DNA of 64,000 nt from Lacimicrobium alkaliphilum (GTDB taxonomy: Bacteria > Pseudomonadota > Gammaproteobacteria > Enterobacterales > Alteromonadaceae), in the NCBI RefSeq assembly GCF_001466725.1, contig NZ_CP013650.1, forward strand, positions 4,030,001 to 4,094,000, in the 5' to 3' direction. The first letter of the stretch is position 1. The number at the start of each line of letters is the position of its first letter. Below are positions 8,882 to 17,639 of the stretch, in pieces. The notes below the pieces were generated by a model. The model searched no databases. It was not told the origin of the DNA and worked only from the letters and a program-made list of their open reading frames with translations. The position numbers and the translations under genes were made by a program.

Positions 8882-9703
8882 TTAAGCCTGATACAGGGCC
8901 AGCAGTTCGTCCACCTTGGCGCGGGCATGGCCTTTCTGGCTGATATAACGCCCTACTTTTAATTCTTTAAGGCTGGCGCCCTGGTACATCTGCCGGGTCA
9001 GCTTGGTATCATGGTTACTGATCAGTACTGGGATCCCATGCTGCTGTGCGGTGCGGGCCGCACAATCTGCCAGCCGGCTTTGCTCCGCCAGACTAAAACC
9101 AGCGGTGGCATAACCGGTAAAATTAGCAGTGGCACTTATTGGCGCATAAGGCGGATCGCAATAGATAATATCCCCTTTTTGGGCGAGGCTGAACACATCC
9201 GCGAAAGGCTTACAGACAAAGGTAGCGTGGCGGGCTTTTTCGGCAAAATTATAAAGCTCGGCCTCAGGGAAATAAGGCCGTTTATATCTGCCAAAGGGCA
9301 CGTTGAACTTACCGGAAAGGTTATAGCGGCACAGGCCGTTGTAACCGAAGCGGTTCAGGTACAAAAACAGCACGGAGCGCTGATAGGTATCATCGCTGAG
9401 GTTAAACTCCTCACGCACCCCGTAGTAATGCTCAGGGTTATTATTGTCCGGGGTAAACAGGGTTCTGGCGTCAGCAATATAGTCTTCCGGCTTTTGCTGG
9501 AGTATCTGATACAGGTTAATCAGATCGGGGTTGATATCGTTGAGCAGGTAGTCTTTGTAGTCGGTATTGAGAAACACAGAACCGGCGCCAACAAAAGGCT
9601 CTATCAGCCTCTCGCCATCGGGAAGAAGGGAACGTATTTCACTGACCAGACTGTATTTGCCACCGGCCCACTTCAGAAAGGCCCGGCTTTTCTTATTATC
9701 CAT
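8882..9703 (-). CDS. dam: DNA adenine methylase Dam
   Basis: 273 residues. It methylates the N6 of adenine in GATC and serves mismatch repair and replication timing. The D12-class (alpha) methyltransferase motifs are visible: FLKWAGGK at 9-16, the SAM-binding FVGAGS at 37-42, and the catalytic DPPY at 183-186. Length matches E. coli Dam (278). It lies 47 bases downstream of damX in the conserved aroK-aroB-damX-dam order. Confidence 0.95.
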   Translation of the reverse strand: MDNKKSRAFLKWAGGKYSLVSEIRSLLPDGERLIEPFVGAGSVFLNTDYKDYLLNDINPDLINLYQILQQKPEDYIADARTLFTPDNNNPEHYYGVREEFNLSDDTYQRSVLFLYLNRFGYNGLCRYNLSGKFNVPFGRYKRPYFPEAELYNFAEKARHATFVCKPFADVFSLAQKGDIIYCDPPYAPISATANFTGYATAGFSLAEQSRLADCAARTAQQHGIPVLISNHDTKLTRQMYQGASLKELKVGRYISQKGHARAKVDELLALYQA

Positions 9704-9750
9704 CTTGCCACTGCTGCAACAATAAAGTCAGGATTGTAACTGAATCCGGA

Positions 9751-11181
9751 TTAAGGTTGGGAACTAATTTCCTGTCGGATTTGGGCAACGGTTTTTGCAA
9801 ATGGCTGGCCGGCCTGAACCTGCGCCGGCAACTCACTCACCGCTGCTCTGGCCTGCTCCAGCGTGCTGAAGCTGCCCTGCATTAACAATACATGCCAGTT
9901 ACCACCGTAGCGCTGTGTCTGGTAACGCCAGTGCCTGTCGTCAAAGCCATGGCGATGAATAAATTCCTGCAGGACCTGGCTGTCACTGGCGGCGCTTAGC
10001 TGCAACAGATACTCTGAATCCGGCAAGGTCAGCAGATATTGCTCATCCCAGGGATAATCGGGCTGAGCCTGTGCCACTTCTGACGGGCTTTGTGTTTGCT
10101 GTGCTTCTTCTGGTTCTGGCGCAGCAGGCGTCTCTGTCACTTCTGCCGTAACCACCTCAGGCGCTTGTTGTTCTGTAACCTGCGCCACATCCTGGGTTAC
10201 CTGCGGCTTTTTCAGTTGCTGTACCGCCTCTGACCACTGGGTAACGGTTTGTGTTGCATCTGTTTGCACAGCGGTCTTTTCAGGCTCAGACCGACGTTCA
10301 GCCTCAGGCGGCTCTGCCTGCTTTGCCGTCAGCTCGTTGGCAGAGGACGGCTCTCCGGCTGCTGTCTGCGCGGGTGATTGTTCGGGGGCAACCGAAGCCG
10401 TTTCCTGCGCTGGTTGCTCTGTCTTAAGTTGTGTAGATACTGCCGGTGGTTGTGCCTGCGTGGTTGCCATGGCGTTGGTCGGTAACAGTTCGCTGATCAG
10501 TTCGGGGTGGAACCAGTGCATCAGGCCACCAAAACTGAGTATAAACACCACCAGCACCGCGGCTCTGAACACTTTGCTGGCAATCAGTCCTGGCCTGGCT
10601 TTTTCCGGCTCGTGCTGTTGTTGCCGCAGGGCCAGACGGGCATTGAAGGCCTCGCGTTTTTCTGCGATCAGGCGATCCAGGTCGGAAAGCGCCAGTTCAG
10701 ATGATTCAGTAAAATCATATTGCAGCAGTACGGGTTGCACATTACCGCTCAACTGTTGCTTAACTGTCAGGGCCCAGTCTGTCTCGCCCGCCAGCAAAAT
10801 ACATATCTGATCACTGCGCTGACTGAGATCCCAGAGCTCCTGGATGATCATGGACGCCAGATTTGCGGCATAACTGATCGCGATCACCGTCCGGCCTTCA
10901 TTCAGGGCCGCAGCGGGGAAGCTTTGTTGCAGGGGACGGCGCACATCCCGTTGCACATTGCCAAACAGCTGAGACAGCAATTGCTGGCGCAAGGCCTGAT
11001 CACTTTTGATTTCGGTGGCGTTCAGGCAGGCAATATTGACCGACTCATCAAAGTCGCTGAGAAATTCACTGAGAAAACGCTGTTGTCTTGACGCACCCTT
11101 TCCGCCCAGCAGAATAAGCCCTGAGCTGAAAGTCGTCAGATGTTGTAGTCGTTTTTGTAAGTCAATAAAGGCTGTTTGCAC
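9751..11181 (-). CDS. damX: DamX-like cell-division protein with C-terminal SPOR domain
   Basis: 476 residues. The N-terminal ~180 residues form an ATPase-like domain of the ExeA/DamX type whose P-loop is poorly conserved (LGGKGASRQQR). A single membrane helix follows at about 205-225 (VFRAAVLVVFILSFGGLMHWF). A long Ala/Gln/Glu/Pro-rich periplasmic linker leads to a C-terminal SPOR domain (~395-470, with YLLQLSAASD and WHVLLMQGSFST) that binds denuded septal peptidoglycan. SPOR proteins of this type localise to the division ring. It sits between aroB and dam, its conserved place. Confidence 0.9.
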   Translation of the reverse strand: MQTAFIDLQKRLQHLTTFSSGLILLGGKGASRQQRFLSEFLSDFDESVNIACLNATEIKSDQALRQQLLSQLFGNVQRDVRRPLQQSFPAAALNEGRTVIAISYAANLASMIIQELWDLSQRSDQICILLAGETDWALTVKQQLSGNVQPVLLQYDFTESSELALSDLDRLIAEKREAFNARLALRQQQHEPEKARPGLIASKVFRAAVLVVFILSFGGLMHWFHPELISELLPTNAMATTQAQPPAVSTQLKTEQPAQETASVAPEQSPAQTAAGEPSSANELTAKQAEPPEAERRSEPEKTAVQTDATQTVTQWSEAVQQLKKPQVTQDVAQVTEQQAPEVVTAEVTETPAAPEPEEAQQTQSPSEVAQAQPDYPWDEQYLLTLPDSEYLLQLSAASDSQVLQEFIHRHGFDDRHWRYQTQRYGGNWHVLLMQGSFSTLEQARAAVSELPAQVQAGQPFAKTVAQIRQEISSQP

Positions 11182-11192
11182 GTTGCCACCTG

Positions 11193-12266
11193 TCAGGAGG
11201 CATCGAGAATCTCTTTTAACAATGCCTCATCTACGTCGTCTGTCACTACAGCACTGCCAATGGCATCAGGGATCACAAAGCGGATACGGTTGGCCTGAAC
11301 TTTTTTGTCATGGCGCATGTGTCGCATAAAACTGTCGAAATTCATTTTTTCAGGTGCCCTGACCGGCAATCCAAAGGCCTTGAGTAAATCGACAATACGA
11401 CAAACTTCTGACGCACTGAGCCAGTTTTTGTGCTGTGCAACCACAGAAGCAAGAACAATGCCTGTTGCGACAGCTTCACCGTGCAACCAGTTGCCATAGC
11501 CCATTTCGGCCTCAATGGCATGGCCAAAAGTATGCCCAAGATTCAGCAGCGCTCTGAGTCCTTTTTCCTGCTCATCCTCGGCAACAATACGGGCTTTAAT
11601 CTCACAACAACGGTGCACTACGTCCTGCAGCAGGGCCTGATCTTTATCCAGCAGCCCTTGCTGATGCTGCTCCAGCCAGTCGAAAAACTCAGCGTCATAG
11701 ATAACGCCGTACTTGATCACTTCAGCCATACCGGCGGCAAACTCCCGCTTGGGCAGGCTGCATAAGGTCATGGTATCGATGATCACCGCTTTAGGCTGAT
11801 AGAAGGCCCCGATCATGTTTTTGCCAAGAGGATGATTGACGGCGGTTTTGCCGCCCACAGAGGAGTCCACCTGCGAAAGCAGTGTGGTGGGTATCTGAAT
11901 AAAGGGAACGCCACGCTGGTAGCAGGCAGCCACAAAGCCGGTCAGATCACCGATCACACCGCCGCCCAGGGCAATAAGGGTGGTGTCGCGGGCAGCATTA
12001 CACTCCAGCAGGTGGGTCATAATGCGCTCGAAGCTGGCAATAGATTTATATTGCTCACCATCAGGCAGTACCAGTTTGTCGGCGTCCAGCCCTGTGAGCA
12101 GGTCCATCACCTGGGCGCCATAGAGCACATCAACAACCTCATTGGTAATAACAATGACCTTGTTGCTGCTAAGGTGCTGACGCAACTGCTGTGGCTGGCG
12201 CAGGATATTGACGCCGATATAGATAGGGTAACTACGCTCACCCAATTCAACATTCAGTGTGTTCAT
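11193..12266 (-). CDS. aroB: 3-dehydroquinate synthase
   Basis: 357 residues, the usual length. It converts DAHP to 3-dehydroquinate in the shikimate pathway using NAD+ and a divalent metal. Visible marks are the nucleotide-binding [15 protein letters not shown], the [20 protein letters not shown] active-site segment, and the metal ligands in [12 protein letters not shown] and LHGEAVATG. It follows aroK by 30 bases and precedes damX by 11 bases, so aroK-aroB-damX-dam is likely one transcript. Confidence 0.97.
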   Translation of the reverse strand: MNTLNVELGERSYPIYIGVNILRQPQQLRQHLSSNKVIVITNEVVDVLYGAQVMDLLTGLDADKLVLPDGEQYKSIASFERIMTHLLECNAARDTTLIALGGGVIGDLTGFVAACYQRGVPFIQIPTTLLSQVDSSVGGKTAVNHPLGKNMIGAFYQPKAVIIDTMTLCSLPKREFAAGMAEVIKYGVIYDAEFFDWLEQHQQGLLDKDQALLQDVVHRCCEIKARIVAEDEQEKGLRALLNLGHTFGHAIEAEMGYGNWLHGEAVATGIVLASVVAQHKNWLSASEVCRIVDLLKAFGLPVRAPEKMNFDSFMRHMRHDKKVQANRIRFVIPDAIGSAVVTDDVDEALLKEILDAS

Positions 12267-12296
12267 CAGCGTAGCATCCCCGCTCTGTAATCCTGA

Positions 12297-12812
12297 TTAG
12301 AGTCCGATTTTCTCGATAATCTGACTGGCAACGGCGCGGGCACTCTGATCGTCAGTCTGTACCACATAATCTGCCACTTCTTCGTACAGCGGGTTGCGCT
12401 CTTCTGCCAGGTTGCGTAACACCGTTTCCGGATCATTGTTCTGCAACAAAGGACGGCGTTTGTCACGCTGAGTTCTGGCAACCTGCTTATCGATAGTGGT
12501 TTGCAGATAGACCACTATGCCTCTGGCGGCAAGACGATTGCGCACGTTCTTGCTGATTACCGAGCCTCCGCCGGTGGCCAGCACGATGCCCTGCATTTCG
12601 GTCAGGTCGTTGATCACGCCTTCTTCCCGAACCCGGAATCCTTCCTCGCCTTCCAGATCGAATACCCAGGCAATATCTGCACCCGTACGGCGCTCAATTT
12701 CCTGATCTGAGTCGTAAAAGTCTAAATGAAGTTCGTCTGCAAGGTGTTTACCAATAGTGCTTTTACCCGCACCCATTGGCCCTACCAAAAAGATATTACG
12801 TTTTTCGGCCAT
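12297..12812 (-). CDS. aroK: Shikimate kinase
   Basis: 171 residues. It phosphorylates shikimate at O3 with ATP. The Walker A motif GPMGAGKST is at 11-19, the shikimate-binding [11 protein letters not shown] follows, and the GGG signature (LATGGGSV) is near residue 80. First gene of the aroK-aroB-damX-dam run; its own promoter probably lies in the 167-base gap after pilQ, beyond the pilQ terminator. Confidence 0.97.
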   Translation of the reverse strand: MAEKRNIFLVGPMGAGKSTIGKHLADELHLDFYDSDQEIERRTGADIAWVFDLEGEEGFRVREEGVINDLTEMQGIVLATGGGSVISKNVRNRLAARGIVVYLQTTIDKQVARTQRDKRRPLLQNNDPETVLRNLAEERNPLYEEVADYVVQTDDQSARAVASQIIEKIGL

Positions 12813-12944
12813 GTTTGATTAATGTCACACAACTAACGGTTAAAAATGAATAAACTCAACCCCCGGTCGAATTTGAGAAGCGGGATTATCTCAGTTTAAT
12901 CTGTGCTTATGCAAGTTTGATCTGCAGTCAGGGCAGGAAAAGAC

Positions 12945-12971
12945 AGAAAGGGGGCCGTCAGCCCCCTTTCT
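12945..12971 (-). terminator. Intrinsic terminator after pilQ
   Basis: An 11-bp perfect inverted repeat, AGAAAGGGGGC (12945-12955) and GCCCCCTTTCT (12961-12971), has a 5-base loop. Read on the minus strand it starts 8 bases after the pilQ stop and is followed by TGTCTTTTCC. It separates the pil operon from aroK. Confidence 0.8.
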
Positions 12972-12979
12972 CCTGTATA

Positions 12980-14746
12980 TCAGAGCGCCTCATCAATGAT
13001 TTTTGGCGTCACAAAAATCAGCAGCTCGCGTTTCTCGGAAAAATCCTGTGAATTCTTGAACAGGTTACCCACCAGTGGCAGATCACCGAACAGCGGAACT
13101 TTTTCAATACCGTTGATAATATTCTGCTGGAATATGCCACCGAGCACCACGGTCTCACCATTTTCCACCAGCACCTGGGTTGAGATTTCCTGAGTATCAA
13201 TGGATACCGCAGGGCCCGTTGAGGTAGAAACGGTCTCACCGCGGGTATCCTGGGTCACGATCAGATCCAGAATAATACGGTTATCCGGCGTAATATGAGG
13301 TGTCACCGTCAGGCTCAGTACCGCCTTTTTAAACTCGACCGAGGTTGCACCGCTTGAGGTGGACTGTACAAAGGGGATTTCAGTACCCTGTTCGATATAG
13401 GCTTCACGCTGATTGGCCACGGTAATACGTGGGCTGGCGATGATTTCACCTTTGTTTTCACTCTCCAGCGCAGACAGTTCCAAATCCAGTATGGTTCCGT
13501 TAGCCAGTTTGGCGATCTGAAAGCCGATGCGCCCGGCCGCGCCGGATACCGGCAGGTTTACATTCAGCCGGTCAGCCAGTGCCGGAACCTGACCACCGGC
13601 GATGGTTTCAGCCCCCTCCAGAGAACCCGATACACCGTCATCACCCTGGCGGTCACTGAATCCCCAGCGTACACCCAGTTGCTCATCGACACTGTCTCTG
13701 ACGGTCACCATCCGGGATTCGATCAGTACCTGCTTAATCGGAATATCCAGCTCTTTTACCATGCGCCGCGCTTCCTGGATAGATTCCTGCGTGTCTCTGA
13801 CCAACAGGGCATTGGTACGATTGTCCACTGTCACTGCGCCGCGGGAGCTGAGTATGCCTCCTTCACTGGATTTCAGAATGGTGGCCATGTCTGCGGCCTT
13901 GGCATAATTAATCTGGATGGTTTCTGAACGCAGTGGCGCCAGTTCTGCCGCCTGCTGTTCTGATTGCAGACGCTGGGTCTCTCTGGAAGAAAGCTCTTCT
14001 GCCGGGGCAATCAGCAGAATGTTACCTTCCATACGCTTGTCCAGCCCCTTGATTTTCATGATCATGTTCAGGGCCTGATCCCAGGGAACATTGTCCAGAC
14101 TCAGGGTGACATTGCCGGTCACCGTATCCGTGGTGACCAGATTAAAACCGCTGATCTGAGCAATAACCTGCAACACCTGACGTACCGGAACGTCCTGAAA
14201 ATCCAGCGATACCGGCGCGCCGTCGTAGTCAGCTCCAACATCTTGCTGCGCGACAGCAGTGGGAGCGGTATCGATCTCTACGACCAGACGATCACCGAGC
14301 TTCTGATGCTGAAAATTCACCCCGGCAGAGGTTTTAAATACAATCACCGCGCCTTCGTCCTGCTGAAAGGTTTCCAGCCAGTCAACCGGTGTACCAAAGT
14401 CCATCACATCCAGACGATAGAGTAACTCTTCAGGCAGACGGCTGCCGGGTAGCTGTAATTCCACACCGTCGGGTACTTCAGCCAGTGCCGAATCAAAACC
14501 CTCTTTATCCAGCTGTATTTCTATTCTGGCGCCACCAGCCTGATTACGGCGAAATTCGATGTCCTCTAGTTGATAGGGCAACGCCTCCACTGGCGTTTCA
14601 TAGGGATCCACCAGCTCTACATCCTGCGCCTGGGCGGGTAAACTTTTGACGCCTACCAGAATCAACAGTACCAATGACATCCATTGCCAGTGCCGGCTGC
14701 GCCTGTTGAGCTTTTTATTAAAAATATAACGTTCAGACATTGTCAT
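12980..14746 (-). CDS. pilQ: Type IV pilus secretin PilQ
   Basis: 588 residues. It forms the outer-membrane pore through which the type IV pilus passes. Order: signal segment (~20-40), one AMIN domain (~50-165) that binds peptidoglycan, an STN/secretin short domain (~180-250), a secretin_N domain (~265-340, LVRDTQESIQEARRMV), and the secretin core (~380-588) with the VPLFGDLPLVGNLFK signature near the C-terminus. Many gammaproteobacterial PilQ proteins are ~700 residues with two AMIN domains, so this one is short. AGGAG lies just before the first ATG; the ATG two codons later is also possible. It overlaps pilP by 14 bases, indicating coupled translation. Confidence 0.95.
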   Translation of the reverse strand: MTMSERYIFNKKLNRRSRHWQWMSLVLLILVGVKSLPAQAQDVELVDPYETPVEALPYQLEDIEFRRNQAGGARIEIQLDKEGFDSALAEVPDGVELQLPGSRLPEELLYRLDVMDFGTPVDWLETFQQDEGAVIVFKTSAGVNFQHQKLGDRLVVEIDTAPTAVAQQDVGADYDGAPVSLDFQDVPVRQVLQVIAQISGFNLVTTDTVTGNVTLSLDNVPWDQALNMIMKIKGLDKRMEGNILLIAPAEELSSRETQRLQSEQQAAELAPLRSETIQINYAKAADMATILKSSEGGILSSRGAVTVDNRTNALLVRDTQESIQEARRMVKELDIPIKQVLIESRMVTVRDSVDEQLGVRWGFSDRQGDDGVSGSLEGAETIAGGQVPALADRLNVNLPVSGAAGRIGFQIAKLANGTILDLELSALESENKGEIIASPRITVANQREAYIEQGTEIPFVQSTSSGATSVEFKKAVLSLTVTPHITPDNRIILDLIVTQDTRGETVSTSTGPAVSIDTQEISTQVLVENGETVVLGGIFQQNIINGIEKVPLFGDLPLVGNLFKNSQDFSEKRELLIFVTPKIIDEAL

Positions 14747-15266
14747 TTTCTCCTGCCTTTGAGGACATCGTCAGGGTTGCTTGTTTTTCCTGCCAGCACC
14801 CTGTGCCGTCGGGCAGCATTTCAGTGATCGAAACCTTGCCGTTGGAAATCTCAGTAATTCGTCCAAAAAACAGACCCAGACGGTCGCCCACACTGGCTCT
14901 GTGTAAACTGCCATCATTTGCCTGAATCATGGCCCAGGTTTTGTTATTACGGGTAAAGAAGCCCTTGATAGAGAGGGCATCTGTACCGTAACGCTCCAGT
15001 GGCTGCTTGGTTCTGGAAAAATCCGGTTGCAGACAGTTGGCCTTTTGCGTCTGCACCAGTTCTGCAACCTGGCCTCGGGGCCGTTGAAACGGGCTGCGTT
15101 TTTGCTGGGCTTCATACACAAAAGCCGGCGTTTTGCTGAACTCGGGGTAAGGCTCAATATTAACCTGGGTTTGCTGTTCAACCTCAGCGACAAAGGCCTC
15201 CAGATCATCCAGCTTCGGCTGACAACCGGCCAACATCAGCAACATAAGGATACAAATGACTCTCAT
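14733..15266 (-). CDS. pilP: Type IV pilus inner-membrane lipoprotein PilP
   Basis: 177 residues. A lipoprotein signal ends in the lipobox LAGC (Cys15). A disordered linker leads to a small beta domain (~75-165, with SIKGFFTRNNKTWAMI and VGDRLGLFFGRITEI) that contacts the PilQ periplasmic domain. It links the inner-membrane PilMNO complex to the secretin. It overlaps pilO by 4 bases and pilQ by 14. Confidence 0.95.
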   Translation of the reverse strand: MRVICILMLLMLAGCQPKLDDLEAFVAEVEQQTQVNIEPYPEFSKTPAFVYEAQQKRSPFQRPRGQVAELVQTQKANCLQPDFSRTKQPLERYGTDALSIKGFFTRNNKTWAMIQANDGSLHRASVGDRLGLFFGRITEISNGKVSITEMLPDGTGCWQEKQATLTMSSKAGENDNV

Positions 15267-15874
15267 TCTGCACGCTCCGTCATACCGTTAGTCGACGACG
15301 TGCGATATGTCTTGGCCTGCAGACTCAGGCGTAATCCGCCGGTTTCATTGACCATTTCAAAATCATGCACCGTAACAATACGGGGCAGCCCTGCTACGTC
15401 AGAAAGAAACTTACCGAAATCGTGATAATCGCCCCGCACTTCCATCTGAATTGGTAATTCCGTGTAAAACTCTTTCGGTACTTCCTGTTGCCAGTTGAGT
15501 AACTTGAAATTCAGGCCGGCCGAGGTACCCACAAAGGTAATGTCATCCAGCAGTCCGGGCGTTTCGTTGCTGGTTGGCAAGGACCTGAGCATCGAGGAAA
15601 AATCCTGCTGAATTTTGGCCAGTTGTTCTTCATAGGCCTGCAGATTAATCGCGATACGATACTTGGCCTCATAGCTGTTTTTGAGTTCCACTTCCTCAGC
15701 CTTGGCCGTTTCCAACAGGGGTAATTTGTCATTAACCAACAGATAGAAACCTAAAACACCAGTGAGGATAGCAATCACAAGACCGACCACAAACTTGACT
15801 TCAAATGGCCAGATAGCCAGTTGTTCGAAGTCCAGATCATTCATTTCCTTGAGTTTATTAAAATCAAACTTCAT
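15263..15874 (-). CDS. pilO: Type IV pilus alignment protein PilO
   Basis: 203 residues: a cytoplasmic N-terminus, one membrane helix (~28-50, FVVGLVIAILTGVLGFYLLV), a coiled coil (~55-100) and a ferredoxin-like periplasmic domain. It pairs with PilN in the alignment complex. The ATGA overlaps with both pilN and pilP indicate coupled translation. Confidence 0.95.
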   Translation of the reverse strand: MKFDFNKLKEMNDLDFEQLAIWPFEVKFVVGLVIAILTGVLGFYLLVNDKLPLLETAKAEEVELKNSYEAKYRIAINLQAYEEQLAKIQQDFSSMLRSLPTSNETPGLLDDITFVGTSAGLNFKLLNWQQEVPKEFYTELPIQMEVRGDYHDFGKFLSDVAGLPRIVTVHDFEMVNETGGLRLSLQAKTYRTSSTNGMTERAE

Positions 15875-16449
15875 TTTTCTGAATCCTCCACCACCATCTG
15901 CGGAGCAACAGCCGGACTGATATTGAAGGTCAGCTTGAATTCGCTCACAGCATCTGAGCTGCTGGTATCTGCCACAATAGACGACAGCTCACCACGATTG
16001 AATACTCTGGAGAGTTCCAGTTGCCGCATAAATTCCGACAACCTGTTATTGGAGTCGCTGACTCCCAGTACTTCAAGCTGGTTACCGCGGCGTACCAGGC
16101 TACGGAATGACACGCCTGGCGGCAGAATACGGGCCAGCTCGTCCAGCACCTGGGGCGCAACGTTACGGTTAGTCTGAAGCTGCTCAATCAGCGCCATGCG
16201 TCGTTCCAGATCTTTTTTCTTGTCTTTGATGTCTTTAATTTTTGCGATCTGACCATCCAGCACGGTGATGCGTTGCTGAAGGTAATTGTTACGTTGTTGC
16301 TGGTTGGAGATCATGGTGTCGACCAGCGAGCCAATCAGCCAGAACAAGGCCAGTACGAACACCGCCACCAGCGCCAGTAAAGTAATATATTCCTGCTTTT
16401 TCTTCTGACGATGTGCCGCGCGCCAGGGCAGAAGATTTATATGTGCCAT
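15871..16449 (-). CDS. pilN: Type IV pilus alignment protein PilN
   Basis: 192 residues. The conserved cytoplasmic tail INLLPWR at residues 4-10, which inserts into a groove of PilM, is present. A membrane helix (~22-45) and a coiled coil follow, then the periplasmic fold. The start overlaps the end of pilM by 13 bases. Confidence 0.95.
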   Translation of the reverse strand: MAHINLLPWRAAHRQKKKQEYITLLALVAVFVLALFWLIGSLVDTMISNQQQRNNYLQQRITVLDGQIAKIKDIKDKKKDLERRMALIEQLQTNRNVAPQVLDELARILPPGVSFRSLVRRGNQLEVLGVSDSNNRLSEFMRQLELSRVFNRGELSSIVADTSSSDAVSEFKLTFNISPAVAPQMVVEDSEK

Positions 16450-17501
16450 GGACTAAAACTCCTGCTTGCCAGACCTGCGGCAATGGCCAGTTGTGGGGCC
16501 AGAGAATCCAGGCGTTGTTGTATTTCCGGCTTCACTTTCATTTGCGCAAAAGGATCAAAAGGTGTCACGGTAATTGACAGCTCGCGCTCCAGTTCTGAAG
16601 CCATTTCCGGCAGTAATGCGCCGCCACCGCTGACTAACAATTGTTGCGGCTGCTCTTTGTTTGTCGAGGCCACATACATTTGCAGTGCCCGGGTGACCTG
16701 CTGCTGAAGGTTAGAAACAAATATTGGCAATTGCTGTTCTTTCCAGCTTTCAGGCAAGGTTCCCTCAGCCAGTTGCTCCTCTACTTCTTTGAGTTCCATG
16801 GCAAAAACCAGGGAAATATCCCTGAGCAGACTGTCACAACCGAAATTATGTTCTTTGCTGTAAATCACACGATTTTCCTGAACCGCAGTGACCAGCAACT
16901 GGCTGGCACCGAGATTGATGCAGCACACCGGCTGCTCTTCACTCGGCGGACCAAATTCTATCAGGGCACTGCCAAGTGCATACCCTTCCACATCAACCAC
17001 TTTGGGCTCCAGTTCCAGCTCCCGCAACAGGGTTACCCTGCTGTCGACCATGTCTTTGTGTCCGGCACTAAGCAATACATCCACCTTACCCGTATGGCTT
17101 TTGCTCGGGCCCAGTTCTTCAAAATCCAGGTACACTTCATCAAGCGGATAGGGGATCAGGCTATCGGCCTCGATTTCTATCTGAGATTCCAGTTCGTGAT
17201 CAGACTGCCCTGGGTCCATATACACCACTTTAGTGATGATGGATGCGCCGGATACGGCTATGGCCGCTGTCTTGCACTTCACTTTGAGCGTGTTTTTTAC
17301 TTTACGGATAGCATTACTGACCGCATCAAAGTCTCTGATGTCTCTTTCAGCGAAGGCATCGCCGTTAATCGGCTCACAGGCGACTGCCGCTACCTGTATG
17401 CCGGCACCGGAACCTGTAAGCAATACCGCCTTGACATAGCGGGTGCCAATATCCAGACCCAGTACAGGTGGTAATTTTTTGCTGAAAACTTTATTAAGCA
17501 A
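16437..17501 (-). CDS. pilM: Type IV pilus actin-like ATPase PilM
   Basis: 354 residues, cytoplasmic, of the FtsA/actin-like ATPase fold. Phosphate-1 loop LGLDIGTRYVKAV is near residues 15-27, and the adenosine-binding LVSGGGALLPEM is near 295. It binds the PilN tail and starts the pilMNOPQ operon, which is divergent from mrcA across 138 bases, the arrangement known from Pseudomonas and Vibrio. Confidence 0.95.
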   Translation of the reverse strand: MLNKVFSKKLPPVLGLDIGTRYVKAVLLTGSGAGIQVAAVACEPINGDAFAERDIRDFDAVSNAIRKVKNTLKVKCKTAAIAVSGASIITKVVYMDPGQSDHELESQIEIEADSLIPYPLDEVYLDFEELGPSKSHTGKVDVLLSAGHKDMVDSRVTLLRELELEPKVVDVEGYALGSALIEFGPPSEEQPVCCINLGASQLLVTAVQENRVIYSKEHNFGCDSLLRDISLVFAMELKEVEEQLAEGTLPESWKEQQLPIFVSNLQQQVTRALQMYVASTNKEQPQQLLVSGGGALLPEMASELERELSITVTPFDPFAQMKVKPEIQQRLDSLAPQLAIAAGLASRSFSPWHI

Positions 17502-17639
17502 AGCGGCGTCCTGTTTTTTTCGTTAAACTACGAGTTAACCATTATTCACTAAATTTTTATACTTAATGGTTCCCGAGATGGTACATAGGTATAAAATATA
17601 AGCTATTTCCCTGAAATTGCTCTGATAACATAGGTTTTT

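Noticed and set aside
16641..17474. 277-codon plus-strand ORF opposite pilM
   Set aside because: Antisense shadow of pilM with no recognisable motif or ribosome site.
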